Assembly (NCBI RefSeq): GCF_026343295.1
Contig: NZ_JAPELY010000001.1
Span: 2,976,001 to 3,040,000 of the forward strand
Length of the DNA: 64,000 nucleotides
Origin: Streptomyces sp. NBC_00083
GTDB taxonomy: Bacteria > Actinomycetota > Actinomycetes > Streptomycetales > Streptomycetaceae
Direction: 5' to 3'
Shown here: piece after piece, positions 8,425-16,810 of the stretch
Layout of the letters: each line of letters starts with the position of its first letter
How positions within the stretch are numbered: position 1 is the first letter of the stretch
Made by a program: the position numbers and the translations under genes
Notes under the pieces: model-generated
Seen by the model: only the letters and a program-made list of their open reading frames with translations
Databases searched by the model: none
Told to the model about the DNA's origin: nothing

Positions 8425-9663
8425 GTGACGGCAGCGAGTGCGACCGAGACGGTCGAAGCGGTATTCAGGATCGAGTCCGCGCGGATCATCGCGGGAGTCG
8501 CCCGCATCGTGCGGGACGTCGGCATCGCGGAGGAGCTGGCGCAGGACGCGCTGGTCGCCGCGTTGGAGCAGTGGCCCCGGACGGGCGTGCCCGACAAGCC
8601 GGGTGCCTGGCTGATGACCACCGCCAAGCGCCGGGCGATCGACCTGGTGCGGCGCAGGGAGACGTACGCCCGCAAGCTCGCGGAGGTCGGACGGAGCGAG
8701 GAGGTGCCGCCGCCCGACCCGTCGGACGTCGACGATCCGGACGGCATCGACGACGACCTGCTGCGGCTCGTCTTCACGGCCTGCCACCCCGTTCTGTCGA
8801 CGCAGGCGAGGATCGCGCTCACCCTGCGTCTGCTCGGCGGGCTGACCACGCAGGAGATCGCCCGAGCGTTCCTGGCGCCGGAGCCTACGGTCGCCCAGCG
8901 GGTCGTCCGCGCGAAACGCACCCTCGCGAAGGCCGGGGTCCCCTTCGAGGTGCCCTACGGAGCGGATCGCGACGCCCGCCTGGGCTCGGTGCTCGAAGTC
9001 ATCTACCTGATCTTCAACGAGGGGTACTCGGCGACGGCCGGCGACGCCCTGGTGCGGCCCGGCCTGTGCGAGGACGCGCTCCGGCTGGCACGCGTACTCG
9101 CCGTCCTGATGCCCAAGGAGCCCGAAGTGCACGGCCTGGCGGCCCTGTTGGAGTTCCAGGCGTCCCGCATCGCGGCCCGCACCGGACCCGACGGCGAACC
9201 GGTCCTGCTCGCCGACCAGAACAGGGCCCGCTGGAACCGTCTGTTCATCCGGCGCGGCATTGAGGCGCTCCAGCGCGCGGGGGACGGCCCGTACTCGCTG
9301 CAGGCGGCCATCGCCGCGTGCCATGCGCGGACGATGCGGTACGAGGAGACGGACTGGGCCTCCATCGCCGCCCTGTACGGGCGTCTGGTGACACTCATGC
9401 CCTCACCGGTGATCGAGCTGAACCGGGCGGTCGCCGTGGCGATGTCCGAGGGGCCCGCGGCCGGCCTCCTGCTGGTGGACGCCCTGCGCGACGAACCCGC
9501 CCTGCGGGGTTACCACTTGCTGCCGAGCGTCCGGGGCGACCTGCTGGAGCGGCTGGGGCGCCCGGCCGAGGCGCGCGCCGAGTTCGAGCGCGCGGCCTCG
9601 CTGACCCACAACGTCCGCGAGCGGGACCACCTCTTGACGCGGGCCGCGCGCTCGGGGGCGTGA
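8425..9663 (+). CDS. ECF42-type RNA polymerase sigma factor with long C-terminal extension
   Basis: The protein has 412 residues. Sigma region 2 covers about residues 10-75 (AEELAQDALVAALEQWPRTG, WLMTTAKRRAIDLVRR) and region 4 about 115-170 (LTLRLLGGLTTQEIARAF, VAQRVVRAKRTL). The rest (DUF6596, from LGSVLEVIYLIFNEGYSA) is the TPR-like extension typical of the ECF42 group. ECF42 genes are normally linked to small YCII/DGPF-domain proteins; none is present in this window. There is no anti-sigma gene beside it either. The start is GTG 8425. It is followed by the convergent carbonic anhydrase gene 14 bp away. Confidence 0.9.
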   Translation: MTAASATETVEAVFRIESARIIAGVARIVRDVGIAEELAQDALVAALEQWPRTGVPDKPGAWLMTTAKRRAIDLVRRRETYARKLAEVGRSEEVPPPDPSDVDDPDGIDDDLLRLVFTACHPVLSTQARIALTLRLLGGLTTQEIARAFLAPEPTVAQRVVRAKRTLAKAGVPFEVPYGADRDARLGSVLEVIYLIFNEGYSATAGDALVRPGLCEDALRLARVLAVLMPKEPEVHGLAALLEFQASRIAARTGPDGEPVLLADQNRARWNRLFIRRGIEALQRAGDGPYSLQAAIAACHARTMRYEETDWASIAALYGRLVTLMPSPVIELNRAVAVAMSEGPAAGLLLVDALRDEPALRGYHLLPSVRGDLLERLGRPAEARAEFERAASLTHNVRERDHLLTRAARSGA

Positions 9664-9677
9664 GTGCGGCGCCCGGC

Positions 9678-10328
9678 TCAGCCGGCGGCGGTCGGGGCGG
9701 GCGATTGCGCGGTGGGAACGCCGTGCGCGGTGACGAGCCGGGCGTTGCCCTCGGCGAGCTGGTAGGCGAGGCCCACGACACCGGTGTGGCCGGAGGCGAC
9801 CTGGTCGGCGAGGACGCGCGAGCGGTCCAGGAGGAGGTCGACGGTGTGCCTTATGTGCGCGTCGATGAAGTCGCTGTCGGAGGTGACTCCGGCGGCGCGG
9901 GCGGCGAGCACGCTCGGGGTGACGCGCTCGACGACGTCGCGCACGTAGCCGGTGGCGGGCAGCCCGTTCTCGACGGCGGACCGGGCGGCCGCCACCGCGC
10001 CGCACGAGTCGTGGCCGAGGACGACGACGAGACGGCAGTCCAGGATGCTCGTGCCGTACTCGATGCTGCCGAGGACCTCGGGCCCCAGGACGTGCCCGGC
10101 GGTACGGACCACGAACAGGTCGCCGAGGCCCTGATCGAAGATGATCTCGGCAGCCAGCCGCGAGTCGGAGCAGCCCAGCAGGACCGCGAAGGGCGTCTGC
10201 ACGGGGGCCAGCTCGGCCCGCCGTGCGGCGTCCTGATTCGGATGCCCCGGGGTTCCGGCGACGAAGCGCCGGTTGCCGTCGAGGAGCGTGGCGAGTGCCT
10301 GACCAGGAGTGACCGGAGTGGATGCCAT
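9678..10328 (-). CDS. Beta-class carbonic anhydrase
   Basis: The protein has 216 residues. Zinc ligands are visible as C53 (GCSDSR, with the D55-R57 dyad), H106 and C109 (LGHDSCGAV). It catalyses CO2 hydration to bicarbonate in the cytoplasm, feeding carboxylases and pH balance. The ALATLLDGNRRFVAG start is typical of the clade annotated as CynT/Can. A -10 box TAGGCT lies six bases upstream of ATG 10328, suggesting a leaderless mRNA. Its last codons converge on the sigma factor gene. Confidence 0.93.
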   Translation of the reverse strand: MASTPVTPGQALATLLDGNRRFVAGTPGHPNQDAARRAELAPVQTPFAVLLGCSDSRLAAEIIFDQGLGDLFVVRTAGHVLGPEVLGSIEYGTSILDCRLVVVLGHDSCGAVAAARSAVENGLPATGYVRDVVERVTPSVLAARAAGVTSDSDFIDAHIRHTVDLLLDRSRVLADQVASGHTGVVGLAYQLAEGNARLVTAHGVPTAQSPAPTAAG

Positions 10329-10334
10329 ACGGCC

Positions 10335-10340
10335 AGCCTA
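10335..10340 (-). promoter_or_regulatory. -10 box of the carbonic anhydrase gene
   Basis: TAGGCT on the minus strand with six bases to ATG 10328. It lies inside the intended 3' end of the MarR remnant. Confidence 0.5.
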
Positions 10341-10785
10341 CGAGGTGCCCAGGTCTCCGCGATCCGGGGCCCCCATGTCGGGGCCCGCGGCGATCTCCCC
10401 GGGGGGGGCAGGGCGCAGAGCAGGCGCAGGGCGTTGAGGAACCCCCGGCGGTCCGCCGCGGGCAGGCGGTCGGGGAGGTGGTCCTCGCGCCGCTGGATCG
10501 CGGACCGCGCCGCGTCGCGCAGCCGCCGTCCTTCGGGAGTCAGGGACAGCAGGCGAGCCCGTCGGTCGGCCGGGTCGGGGCGGCGGGACATCAGCCCGCG
10601 CCGCTCCAGGTCGTCGAGCACGCCCATGATGCGGGTCTTGCCGGCGCCGATGGCGCGGGCCGGCGCGGACTGGGTGCGCACGGGTTCGTCCTCCAGGTGC
10701 AGCAGGACCGCGTAGGCCCACATGGTCAGGCCGTGTGCCTCATGGTCAGGCCGTGTGCCTCCAGGACGGGAAGCTCCGTGGCCAT
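10338..10785 (-). pseudogene. MarR-family regulator remnant, frameshifted
   Basis: On the minus strand the frame beginning at ATG 10785 reads MATELPVLEAHGLTM and then runs to a stop because a 20-bp segment (10721-10760) is present twice in tandem. If one copy is removed the frame continues smoothly into WAYAVLLHL, the winged helix (AIGAGKTRIMGVLDDLERRG) and the wing (DPADRRARLLSLTPEG), a typical MarR core. Near the 3' end a C8 homopolymer (plus-strand G8 at 10401-10408) shifts the frame again; nine C would restore an end at 10338. The N-terminal helix expected before LPVL is also missing. The gene is therefore non-functional unless the sequence has errors. Confidence 0.75.
10721..10760. repeat. 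Exact 20-bp tandem duplication
   Basis: The unit catggtcaggccgtgtgcct occurs twice head to tail. Twenty is not a multiple of three, so it frameshifts the MarR remnant on the minus strand. Confidence 0.9.
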
Positions 10786-10861
10786 CAGGGCCCGCCCCAG
10801 CGGTACGACCGCGCAGCACCGGCGGATCGCGGCGGCCGCGGCAGGCCGGGGCGAGCGGCCG

Positions 10862-11266
10862 GAGCCCTGGCGCGCGGTGCCGGCCGGTGCCGATGCCGTC
10901 GCGCGCCACCTCGCGGCGTGCGCTCTCGTCGTGGACGCCTTCGCGGCGGTCGATTCGGCCGAGCGGTCCTTCGCCCTGCCCGAGTTCGGGGCGGGAGCGG
11001 CGTTTCCGGCCGGACGGGCGATCGGGTTCCACCTCGTCGACTACGTCGTGCACGGCTGGAACGTGGCCCGCTCCCTCGGCCTTCCCTGCGCACCGGACGC
11101 CGGACTCCTCGAAGCCGCGCTGCCGCTCGCCCTCGCCGTGCCCGACGGCGGACGCCGGCTCGAACCGGGCGCTCCCTTCCGTCCGGCCCTCACGCCGCAC
11201 GGCGCCGCGCACCCCCTCGACCGGATCCTCACCGCACTGGGCCGCTCCCCGCAGTGGTCGGGGTGA
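10862..11266 (+). pseudogene. TIGR03086-type metal-binding protein, N-terminal half lost
   Basis: The visible 134 codons match the C-terminal half of TIGR03086 / mycothiol-dependent maleylpyruvate isomerase-like proteins: FALPEFGAG, then AIGFHLVDYVVHGWNVARSLG, then LTPHGAAHPLDRILTALGRSPQW. Full proteins of this family are about 190-200 residues and begin with a DinB-like four-helix bundle holding metal-binding histidines. That half is absent, and no sensible start codon precedes the homologous part. It lies back to back with the MarR remnant, as if a deletion removed the intervening promoter region and both 5' ends. Confidence 0.7.
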
Positions 11267-11352
11267 GCACATGGGTGACACGGGGCGGCGTGAAACGGCC
11301 GGTTCGCGCCACTCGTCGGCGACACGCTCCCACCACCGCGCGTCCGCTCGGA

Positions 11353-11375
11353 AAGAGGACGGGATCTGTCCTCTT
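11353..11375 (+). terminator. Hairpin downstream of the TIGR03086 remnant
   Basis: Eight-base arms aagaggac and gtcctctt flank the loop gggatct. It lies between the remnant and the VOC gene, so it can end the former's transcript or fold in the latter's leader. Confidence 0.5.
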
Positions 11376-11432
11376 GGGGTGCCAGGGTGTGGGTCGGGAA
11401 CACAGGGACCCCTCGACGAATGGAGCAGGCCG

Positions 11433-11894
11433 ATGAGCCGACACGTTCAGGTCACGTTCGACGCCCATGACCCGCGAACCCTTTCGGTCTTCTGGTGCGA
11501 GGTCCTGGGGTACGTCCATCCCGGGCCGCCCGGGGTCGAACTGCCCCGGGGCGCGGACCCCCTGGCCGCGTGGGACGACTTCCTCGCGCGGGCCGGCGTG
11601 CCGGAGGACCGGCGCAACACGAGGTCGGCCGTCGAGGACCCGGACGGCCACGGCCCACGGCTCTTCTTCCAGCAGGTGCCCGAGGACAAGACCGTCAAGA
11701 ACCGGGTGCACCTCGACGTCCGCGCGGCCCCGGGGCTGCACGGCGAGGAGCGGATGGCGGCACTTGAGGCCGAGTGCGGCCGACTCGTCGCACTGGGAGC
11801 GGCACGGGTGCGCCGTCAGGAGCCCGCCCCGCCGATGGAGTCCGGCTTCATCGTGATGACCGACCCCGAGGGCAACGAGTTCTGCCTGGACTGA
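11433..11894 (+). CDS. VOC (glyoxalase-fold) family protein
   Basis: The protein has 153 residues and one vicinal-oxygen-chelate domain of the Glyoxalase_6 kind. Typical features are VTFDAHDPRTLSVFWCEVLGY at the start, RLFFQQVPEDKTVKNRVHLDV in the middle and VMTDPEGNEFCLD at the end. Family members bind a divalent metal through H and E side chains contributed by paired beta-alpha-beta3 units and act in detoxification or resistance, but many are uncharacterised. ATG 11433 has GGAG seven bases upstream. Nothing nearby tells its substrate. Confidence 0.82.
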   Translation: MSRHVQVTFDAHDPRTLSVFWCEVLGYVHPGPPGVELPRGADPLAAWDDFLARAGVPEDRRNTRSAVEDPDGHGPRLFFQQVPEDKTVKNRVHLDVRAAPGLHGEERMAALEAECGRLVALGAARVRRQEPAPPMESGFIVMTDPEGNEFCLD

Positions 11895-12260
11895 GGCGGC
11901 CGGGGCGCCGCCCACACCGTGGGCCGTGAACACGAACGGCATCGGCGGTGAACCGCGAACGTCCTGCGGCAGTCGGTCGCGCGACCATCCGCCGACCGGG
12001 CAAGTTGGCTCAACTCACCTGGTGTACAACGGATTTGGGGCCCATGTCACCGGGGACAATGGCAGCGGGTACCCGTCCATGTGTCAGTCGAGCGATGCCA
12101 GGCGCACGGCGCTCGACGCAGGAGCGCCGCTTCCGGCGCGGGTCAGGCGCCGTTCAGGGAACGGGAGCCTCCCCGCGCGGGGGCCGGAGCCGAACAGTCA
12201 GAGGCCGGGAACGCGACACGCCTTCCGCACGGCCGCACACCTGTCGAGTGAGGAATTCCC
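11895..12260. other. Intergenic region before the 5'-nucleotidase gene
   Basis: This 366-bp stretch shows no convincing gene; open frames in it have poor codon bias. It includes an AT-richer patch around 12000-12070 that may hold the nucleotidase promoter, but I could not define clear -35 and -10 boxes. Confidence 0.4.
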
Positions 12261-14183
12261 ATGGGGAGCTTGGGTCGACGCGGCTTCATGACAGCAGCGG
12301 GATCATTGGCGACGATGTCGGCGACGGGCACGCCCGCCCTGGCCACGGCGGACGCCGCCGACGCCCCGACCGCGTCCGAGTACGTGGACGTACAACTGCT
12401 CAGCATCACCGACCTGCACGGCTATCTGCAGGCCCCGCCCACCAGCGACCAGGTCATCACGGGCGCCGCAGGCAAGAAGTTCACGGTCGGCGGGGTCCCC
12501 TACCTGGCCGCGCACCTGGAGGCGTTACGGGCCGGACACACCAACACGTTCTTCTTCGCGCAGGGCGACCTGTTCTCCGGCTGGGCCTTCCCTGCCGTGT
12601 CGCTCGCCGACGAACCGACCATCGAGGCGCTGAACGCCCTGGGCCTCGACTTCTCCACCGCGGGCAACCACGAGTTCGACCGCACCCCCGGCTTCCTGAT
12701 CGACCACATGGAGAACGGCAGTCCGTACGCGGGTGAAGGGTGGACCAACTCCTTCCCCGACTCCACCGGAGGGGCCTTCCCCGGCGCCGACTTCCGCTAC
12801 TACAGCGCCAACATGCTGTGGGGAAGATCCGGCGACACCGTCCTCGCCCCGGTCAATGTGGAGTACGTACATGGCCCCCATGGGCGGCGGCTGCCCATCG
12901 GGTTCATCCACCTCACCGTGACCGGCACCGAATCCGCCACCACGAGTTTCCAGACCGCCCTGCGCATGCTGGACCAGTTGGAGACCGCGAACCGCTGTGC
13001 CGCCCTCCTCAAGTCGCAGGGCGTCAACGCGATCGTCCTGAGCATGCACGACGGAGCGGTGGCCGGGAGCGACTTCAACAGCGGGAGCACCCCCTCGGGT
13101 CCCGCCTACGACCTGGCGCTCGCCGCCTCGCCCGACATCGACGCCATCGTCACCGGACACTGGCACTGCGCCTTCAACATGATGGTGCCCGACCCGTCCG
13201 GAAGGCCCCGGCCGTTCGTCGAGGCCGGCTGCCACGGCCAGATCCTCAACGAGATCAACCTGCGCCTCGATCCCACGACCGGGAAAGTCGTGCGGGAGCT
13301 CACCACCTCGACCAACCAGCCCAACACCCATGACGTGACACCCGACCCGGACCTCAAGGAGATCGCCGACTACTGGACCGGATACGCCACCCGCCGCGGC
13401 GCGGTCCGCATCGGCCGCCAGACGGCCTCGTTCACGCGGACCCGGAACAGCCTCGGCGAGAGCACGATGGGCAATCTCGTCGCCGACTGGGCGCTGTGGG
13501 CGGGCGGACAGGAACTGGATCCCTTCGACACGGGGAACATCTGGCCCAACGTCGCCGCCGATCTCGCGGTGATCGCGATCGCCCCCCGCCTGGGCCCGTG
13601 TGTCATCAACGACGACCTCCAGCTCGACACGGCCGCCCAGGGCGCCGTCGCCTACACCAAGGCGTTCAACGCGGTCGGCTACGGGGATCCCATCGTGACG
13701 GCGACCGTGACCGGCCAGTGCATCCACGACGCCCTGGAACAGCAGTGGAAGACACAGGGCACCGTCCTCGGCTTCGCACCCTTCGCCGTGTCGCACAACG
13801 TGCGGTACACCTTCGACGCCGCCGGACCGGCCGGCAACCGGGTCGATCCTGCCGACGTCCTCATCAACGGCGTGCCGCTCGACCCGCACGCCACCTACCG
13901 GCTCGCCACCACCGCGTACACGCTGCAGGGCGCGGACGACTACCCGGCGCTGCTCAACCACACCGAACCGGTCCGGCACACCCGCGACTTCGAGAGCTTC
14001 GTCGCGTACGTGCAGAGCCAGTCCGTGCTGACCCCCGCCCCGCTGGGCCGGGTCACCGCCCGCAAGGCCGCCACCGCGCGCGGCGACATCGCGCGGCTGC
14101 TGCCACTGGCCGCCCCGCACGACACGGACCGCACGCCACGCGTGGCCGCCGCGGGTACGGACGGCGCTCAGGGGCGCTGCTGA
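12261..14183 (+). CDS. Secreted bifunctional metallophosphatase/5'-nucleotidase
   Basis: The protein has 640 residues. It begins with a Tat-type signal (RRGFM then a hydrophobic stretch and ALATADA). The calcineurin-like metallophosphatase domain shows its motif series in order: TDLHGYL, GDLFSG, AGNHEFD, SMHDGA and TGHWHCAF, which bind two metal ions. The C-terminal 5_nucleotid_C domain runs from about residue 380 (SLGESTMGNLVADW) and contains NDDLQL and YGDPIVTATVTG. Family enzymes hydrolyse nucleotides outside the membrane to nucleosides and phosphate, for salvage or phosphate supply. ATG 12261 has GAGGAA eight bases upstream. It is monocistronic. Confidence 0.9.
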   Translation: MGSLGRRGFMTAAGSLATMSATGTPALATADAADAPTASEYVDVQLLSITDLHGYLQAPPTSDQVITGAAGKKFTVGGVPYLAAHLEALRAGHTNTFFFAQGDLFSGWAFPAVSLADEPTIEALNALGLDFSTAGNHEFDRTPGFLIDHMENGSPYAGEGWTNSFPDSTGGAFPGADFRYYSANMLWGRSGDTVLAPVNVEYVHGPHGRRLPIGFIHLTVTGTESATTSFQTALRMLDQLETANRCAALLKSQGVNAIVLSMHDGAVAGSDFNSGSTPSGPAYDLALAASPDIDAIVTGHWHCAFNMMVPDPSGRPRPFVEAGCHGQILNEINLRLDPTTGKVVRELTTSTNQPNTHDVTPDPDLKEIADYWTGYATRRGAVRIGRQTASFTRTRNSLGESTMGNLVADWALWAGGQELDPFDTGNIWPNVAADLAVIAIAPRLGPCVINDDLQLDTAAQGAVAYTKAFNAVGYGDPIVTATVTGQCIHDALEQQWKTQGTVLGFAPFAVSHNVRYTFDAAGPAGNRVDPADVLINGVPLDPHATYRLATTAYTLQGADDYPALLNHTEPVRHTRDFESFVAYVQSQSVLTPAPLGRVTARKAATARGDIARLLPLAAPHDTDRTPRVAAAGTDGAQGRC

Positions 14184-14356
14184 CCCGGCCCCGGATCCGG
14201 GCGCTCCCGCGAACCGGCCCCGTGGTGCCCCACCTGTCGGCGGCCGAGCGGCGCCGACCAGCGCGTAGGGTCGACCGCGGCGGCGTGGCACGGGGCCCGC
14301 CGCCGTGATCGCCCCTCGCCCGGAGGCCGACCCTGAGTACCGTCACCGCCGAGATC

Positions 14357-15589
14357 GTGTCGGCCGTCCTCCTCTTCGGCGTGCTCGCCTTCGCCGTCGT
14401 ACGGCCACGCGACTGGCCCGAAGCGGTCGCCGCGGTCCCGGCGGCCGGCCTCGTCGTGGCGCTCGGCGCCGTCTCGCCCGCGGAGGCCTGGCAGCAGACC
14501 CGAGATCTGCTGCCCGTCGTCGGCTTCCTCGCCGCCGTCCTCGTACTGGCTCAACTCTGCGACGACGACGGCCTGTTCGCGGCCGCCGGAGACACGGTCG
14601 CCCGGCTGTGCGGGGCCGGCGCCCAGCGGCTGCTCGGCGGGGTGTTCGTCGTCGCCGCGGTCGTCACCGCCGTCCTCAGCCTGGACGCCACGGTGGTGCT
14701 GCTCACCCCCGTGGTGTTCGCGACGGCGGCCCGAGCGGGCGTCCGGGCCCGCCCGCACGTCTACGCCACCGCCCACCTGGCCAACTCCGCGTCGCTGCTG
14801 CTGCCCGTCTCCAACCTCACCAACCTGCTGGCCCTCGCCGCCAGCGGGCTCTCCTTCACACGGTTCGCCGCCCTGATGGCGCTGCCATGGCTCGCCGCGA
14901 TCGCCGTCGAGTACGGCATCTTCCGGATCTTCTTCCGCGCCGACCTGGCGGCCGTACCCGGCCGGGCACGGGAGGGCGAGAGCACCCCGGTGCCCGTGTT
15001 CACGGTGGTCGTACTCGCCCTGACGCTCGGGGGTTTCGTGGTGACCTCGTTCGCCGGACTCAGCCCGGCTTGGGCCGCGCTCGCCGGCGCGCTGGTCCTC
15101 GCCGCGCGCGCCCTGGCACGGCGCCGCACCACACCCCGCAAGGTGGTGGCCTCGGCGGGGCTGCCGTTCTGTCTGTTCGTGCTCGGCCTCGGCATCGTGG
15201 TCAAGGCGGTCGTGGACAACGGCCTCGGCACGGCCATCGGCCATCTGCTGCCCGCGGGCGACGCGCTGCCCGCGCTGCTCGCGGTCGTCGCCGTCGCCGC
15301 GGTCCTCTCCAACCTCATCAACAACCTGCCGGCCGTGCTCGCGCTGCTCCCGGTGGCCGCGGCCGGTGGCCCGGGGCCGGTCCTCGCCGTCCTCGTCGGC
15401 GTCAACCTCGGCCCCAACCTCACCTATGTGGGGTCGCTCGCCACCCTTCTGTGGCGGCGCATCCTGCACGAGCACGACGACGCGCCCGCACTCGGCCACT
15501 TCACCCGCCTCGGATTGCTGACCGTTCCCGTCACACTGGTCGCGTCAACGGCCGCGCTGTGGGCGGCGCTGCACCTGATCGGAGGCTGA
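14357..15589 (+). CDS. ArsB/SLC13-type membrane permease
   Basis: From GTG 14357 the protein has 410 residues and about ten to eleven transmembrane helices. Landmarks of the ArsB/NhaD ion-transporter superfamily are LSLDATVVLLTPVVF, HLANSASLLLPVSNLTNLLAL, NLINNLPAVLAL and GVNLGPNLTYVGSLATLLW. Relatives export arsenite or carry dicarboxylates and other anions; no ars regulator or reductase is present, so the substrate is open. The best ribosome-binding site, GGAGG at 14322-14326, fits a CTG codon at 14333 (reading LSTVTAEIVSAV) rather than GTG 14357, so initiation at CTG adding eight residues is possible. It ends nine bases before the USP gene, with which it likely forms an operon. Confidence 0.8.
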   Translation: MSAVLLFGVLAFAVVRPRDWPEAVAAVPAAGLVVALGAVSPAEAWQQTRDLLPVVGFLAAVLVLAQLCDDDGLFAAAGDTVARLCGAGAQRLLGGVFVVAAVVTAVLSLDATVVLLTPVVFATAARAGVRARPHVYATAHLANSASLLLPVSNLTNLLALAASGLSFTRFAALMALPWLAAIAVEYGIFRIFFRADLAAVPGRAREGESTPVPVFTVVVLALTLGGFVVTSFAGLSPAWAALAGALVLAARALARRRTTPRKVVASAGLPFCLFVLGLGIVVKAVVDNGLGTAIGHLLPAGDALPALLAVVAVAAVLSNLINNLPAVLALLPVAAAGGPGPVLAVLVGVNLGPNLTYVGSLATLLWRRILHEHDDAPALGHFTRLGLLTVPVTLVASTAALWAALHLIGG

Positions 15590-15598
15590 CCGCATTCC

Positions 15599-16126
15599 AT
15601 GAGCGTCATCATCTGGATCACCGAGGGCACCTGGACCGCCTGCGTGGACGCCGCGCGCGAACACGCCGCGGCCGATGCCGAACTCGTCCTCCTGCACGTC
15701 ACCGACGACACGATTGCCGAGGCGGCCCACGGCGCCTTCGCCGGACTCCTCGGCCGCGGCCACCGCGAGCGGGACCCCGGCACCCGCCTCGAAGACCTCT
15801 CCCGCGCGGCGACCGACGACCTCTTCGCCGAGGCCGAGCGACGCCTGGGCCGCCCGGCGCGCCGCCTCGCACCGCACGGCCGCACCGAACGGGAGGTCGT
15901 CCGCGCGACCGAGGGCGCCGACCTCCTGATCTGCGCCCGCGACGGCGACCGCGCACGCCTCGGCCCCCGCAGCCTGGACCCGGCCACCCGGTTCGTCGTG
16001 GACCACGCGCCCTGCCCGGTCCTGCTGGTCTGGCCGGACGCGGCACCCGGCCTCGGCTCCCTGCCGCCACCGCCACCGGGCCCGACACCTCCACCACCGT
16101 CGCCGCCCGGCCGTCCAGGCCCCTGA
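15599..16126 (+). CDS. Universal stress protein family protein
   Basis: The protein has 175 residues with a single USP domain: VIIWITEGTWTACVDAAREH at the N terminus, VLLHVTDD strand, and a C-terminal RFVVDHAPCPVLLVW that matches the end of USP domains (hhcPVLvV). The expected G-x2-G-x9-G-(S/T) ATP-binding loop is degraded (CARDGDRARLGPRSLDPATRF), so nucleotide binding is uncertain. A Pro-rich tail of about 20 residues follows. It lies nine bases downstream of the ArsB-like permease, suggesting a regulatory partner for that transporter. Confidence 0.75.
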   Translation: MSVIIWITEGTWTACVDAAREHAAADAELVLLHVTDDTIAEAAHGAFAGLLGRGHRERDPGTRLEDLSRAATDDLFAEAERRLGRPARRLAPHGRTEREVVRATEGADLLICARDGDRARLGPRSLDPATRFVVDHAPCPVLLVWPDAAPGLGSLPPPPPGPTPPPPSPPGRPGP

Positions 16127-16149
16127 GCTGGAACCGCGGCACCGGCCGG

Positions 16150-16180
16150 TTGGCGAGCGGGCGCGCGCGGACGCTAGCCT
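16150..16180 (+). promoter_or_regulatory. Likely promoter of the crcB operon
   Basis: TTGGCG (16150-16155) and TAGCCT (16175-16180) are separated by 19 bp. Transcription would begin near 16187, just upstream of the fluoride riboswitch aptamer. Confidence 0.5.
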
Positions 16181-16210
16181 GGGGCCAGCGGTGGCCCCCG
16201 GGCCCGCCGC

Positions 16211-16285
16211 GCGGCGGTGGGGCCCGCCGTACCCGAACCGCGGCACAGGCGCCGCCGACGGTCCCTACTTGCCAGCGCAGGTAGG
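16211..16285 (+). ncRNA. Fluoride riboswitch (crcB motif) with anti-RBS hairpin
   Basis: The stretch aligns by eye with the known fluoride aptamer: stem ggcg...cgcc around a loop gtggggcc (16213-16228), a second hairpin gcggc-acaggc-gccgc, the conserved cgacgg, then ggtccc (16260-16265). The loop bases ggggcc (16219-16224) can pair with ggtccc to form the diagnostic pseudoknot. Right after it, cctacttg (16264-16271) pairs with caggtagg (16278-16285), the latter touching the ribosome-binding site aggagagg of crcB1. The two structures share bases 16264-16265, so fluoride binding should weaken the hairpin and favour translation. It fits the genes it precedes. Confidence 0.82.
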
Positions 16286-16291
16286 AGAGGC

Positions 16292-16810
16292 ATGTCCGAC
16301 GGAACCACCCGGCCGACCGCGGCCGCCGCGTCCGAAGCCGGCACCGGGCCCGACATCGACCCCGACCTTCTTCCCGCGAGCGCGGACGCCGCCGCGCACG
16401 GGCTCGGCCCGGTCGTGGCCGTCGTGGCGCTCGGCGGAGCGATCGGAGCCTGTGGCCGCTACGGGGCCTCGCTCCTGTGGCCCACCCCGCCCGGCTCGTT
16501 CCCGTGGACGACCCTGCTGGTCAATGGTGTGGGCTGCGCCCTCATCGGCGTCTTCATGGTGGTGATCACCGAGGTGTGGACGGCCCACAGGCTCGTGCGC
16601 CCCTTCTTCGGGACGGGTGTGCTGGGCGGCTTCACCACCTTCTCGACGTACGCCGTGGACGTCCGCGGGTTCCTCGCCGACGGAGCGCCCGGCACCGGCC
16701 TGGCCTATATGGCGCTGACACTCCTCGTGGCGCTCGTGATGGTGGGGAGCGCTGTGTGGGCCACCCGCCGTACCCTCGCCGCGGGCCCGGGACGGGGGCG
16801 TGCACGATGA
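16292..16810 (+). CDS. crcB: Fluoride efflux channel subunit CrcB/FluC 1
   Basis: The protein has 172 residues: a soluble N-terminal tail of about 40 residues, then four transmembrane helices. The family signatures are visible: [11 protein letters not shown] (helix 1), [19 protein letters not shown] (the conserved N for ion coordination), and [19 protein letters not shown] (the Gly-rich break and Thr/Phe box). CrcB/Fluc proteins form dual-topology dimers that export fluoride. Start ATG 16292 is preceded by aggagagg. Its stop overlaps the start of the second copy (ATGA), implying translational coupling and a heterodimer. Confidence 0.93.
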   Translation: MSDGTTRPTAAAASEAGTGPDIDPDLLPASADAAAHGLGPVVAVVALGGAIGACGRYGASLLWPTPPGSFPWTTLLVNGVGCALIGVFMVVITEVWTAHRLVRPFFGTGVLGGFTTFSTYAVDVRGFLADGAPGTGLAYMALTLLVALVMVGSAVWATRRTLAAGPGRGRAR

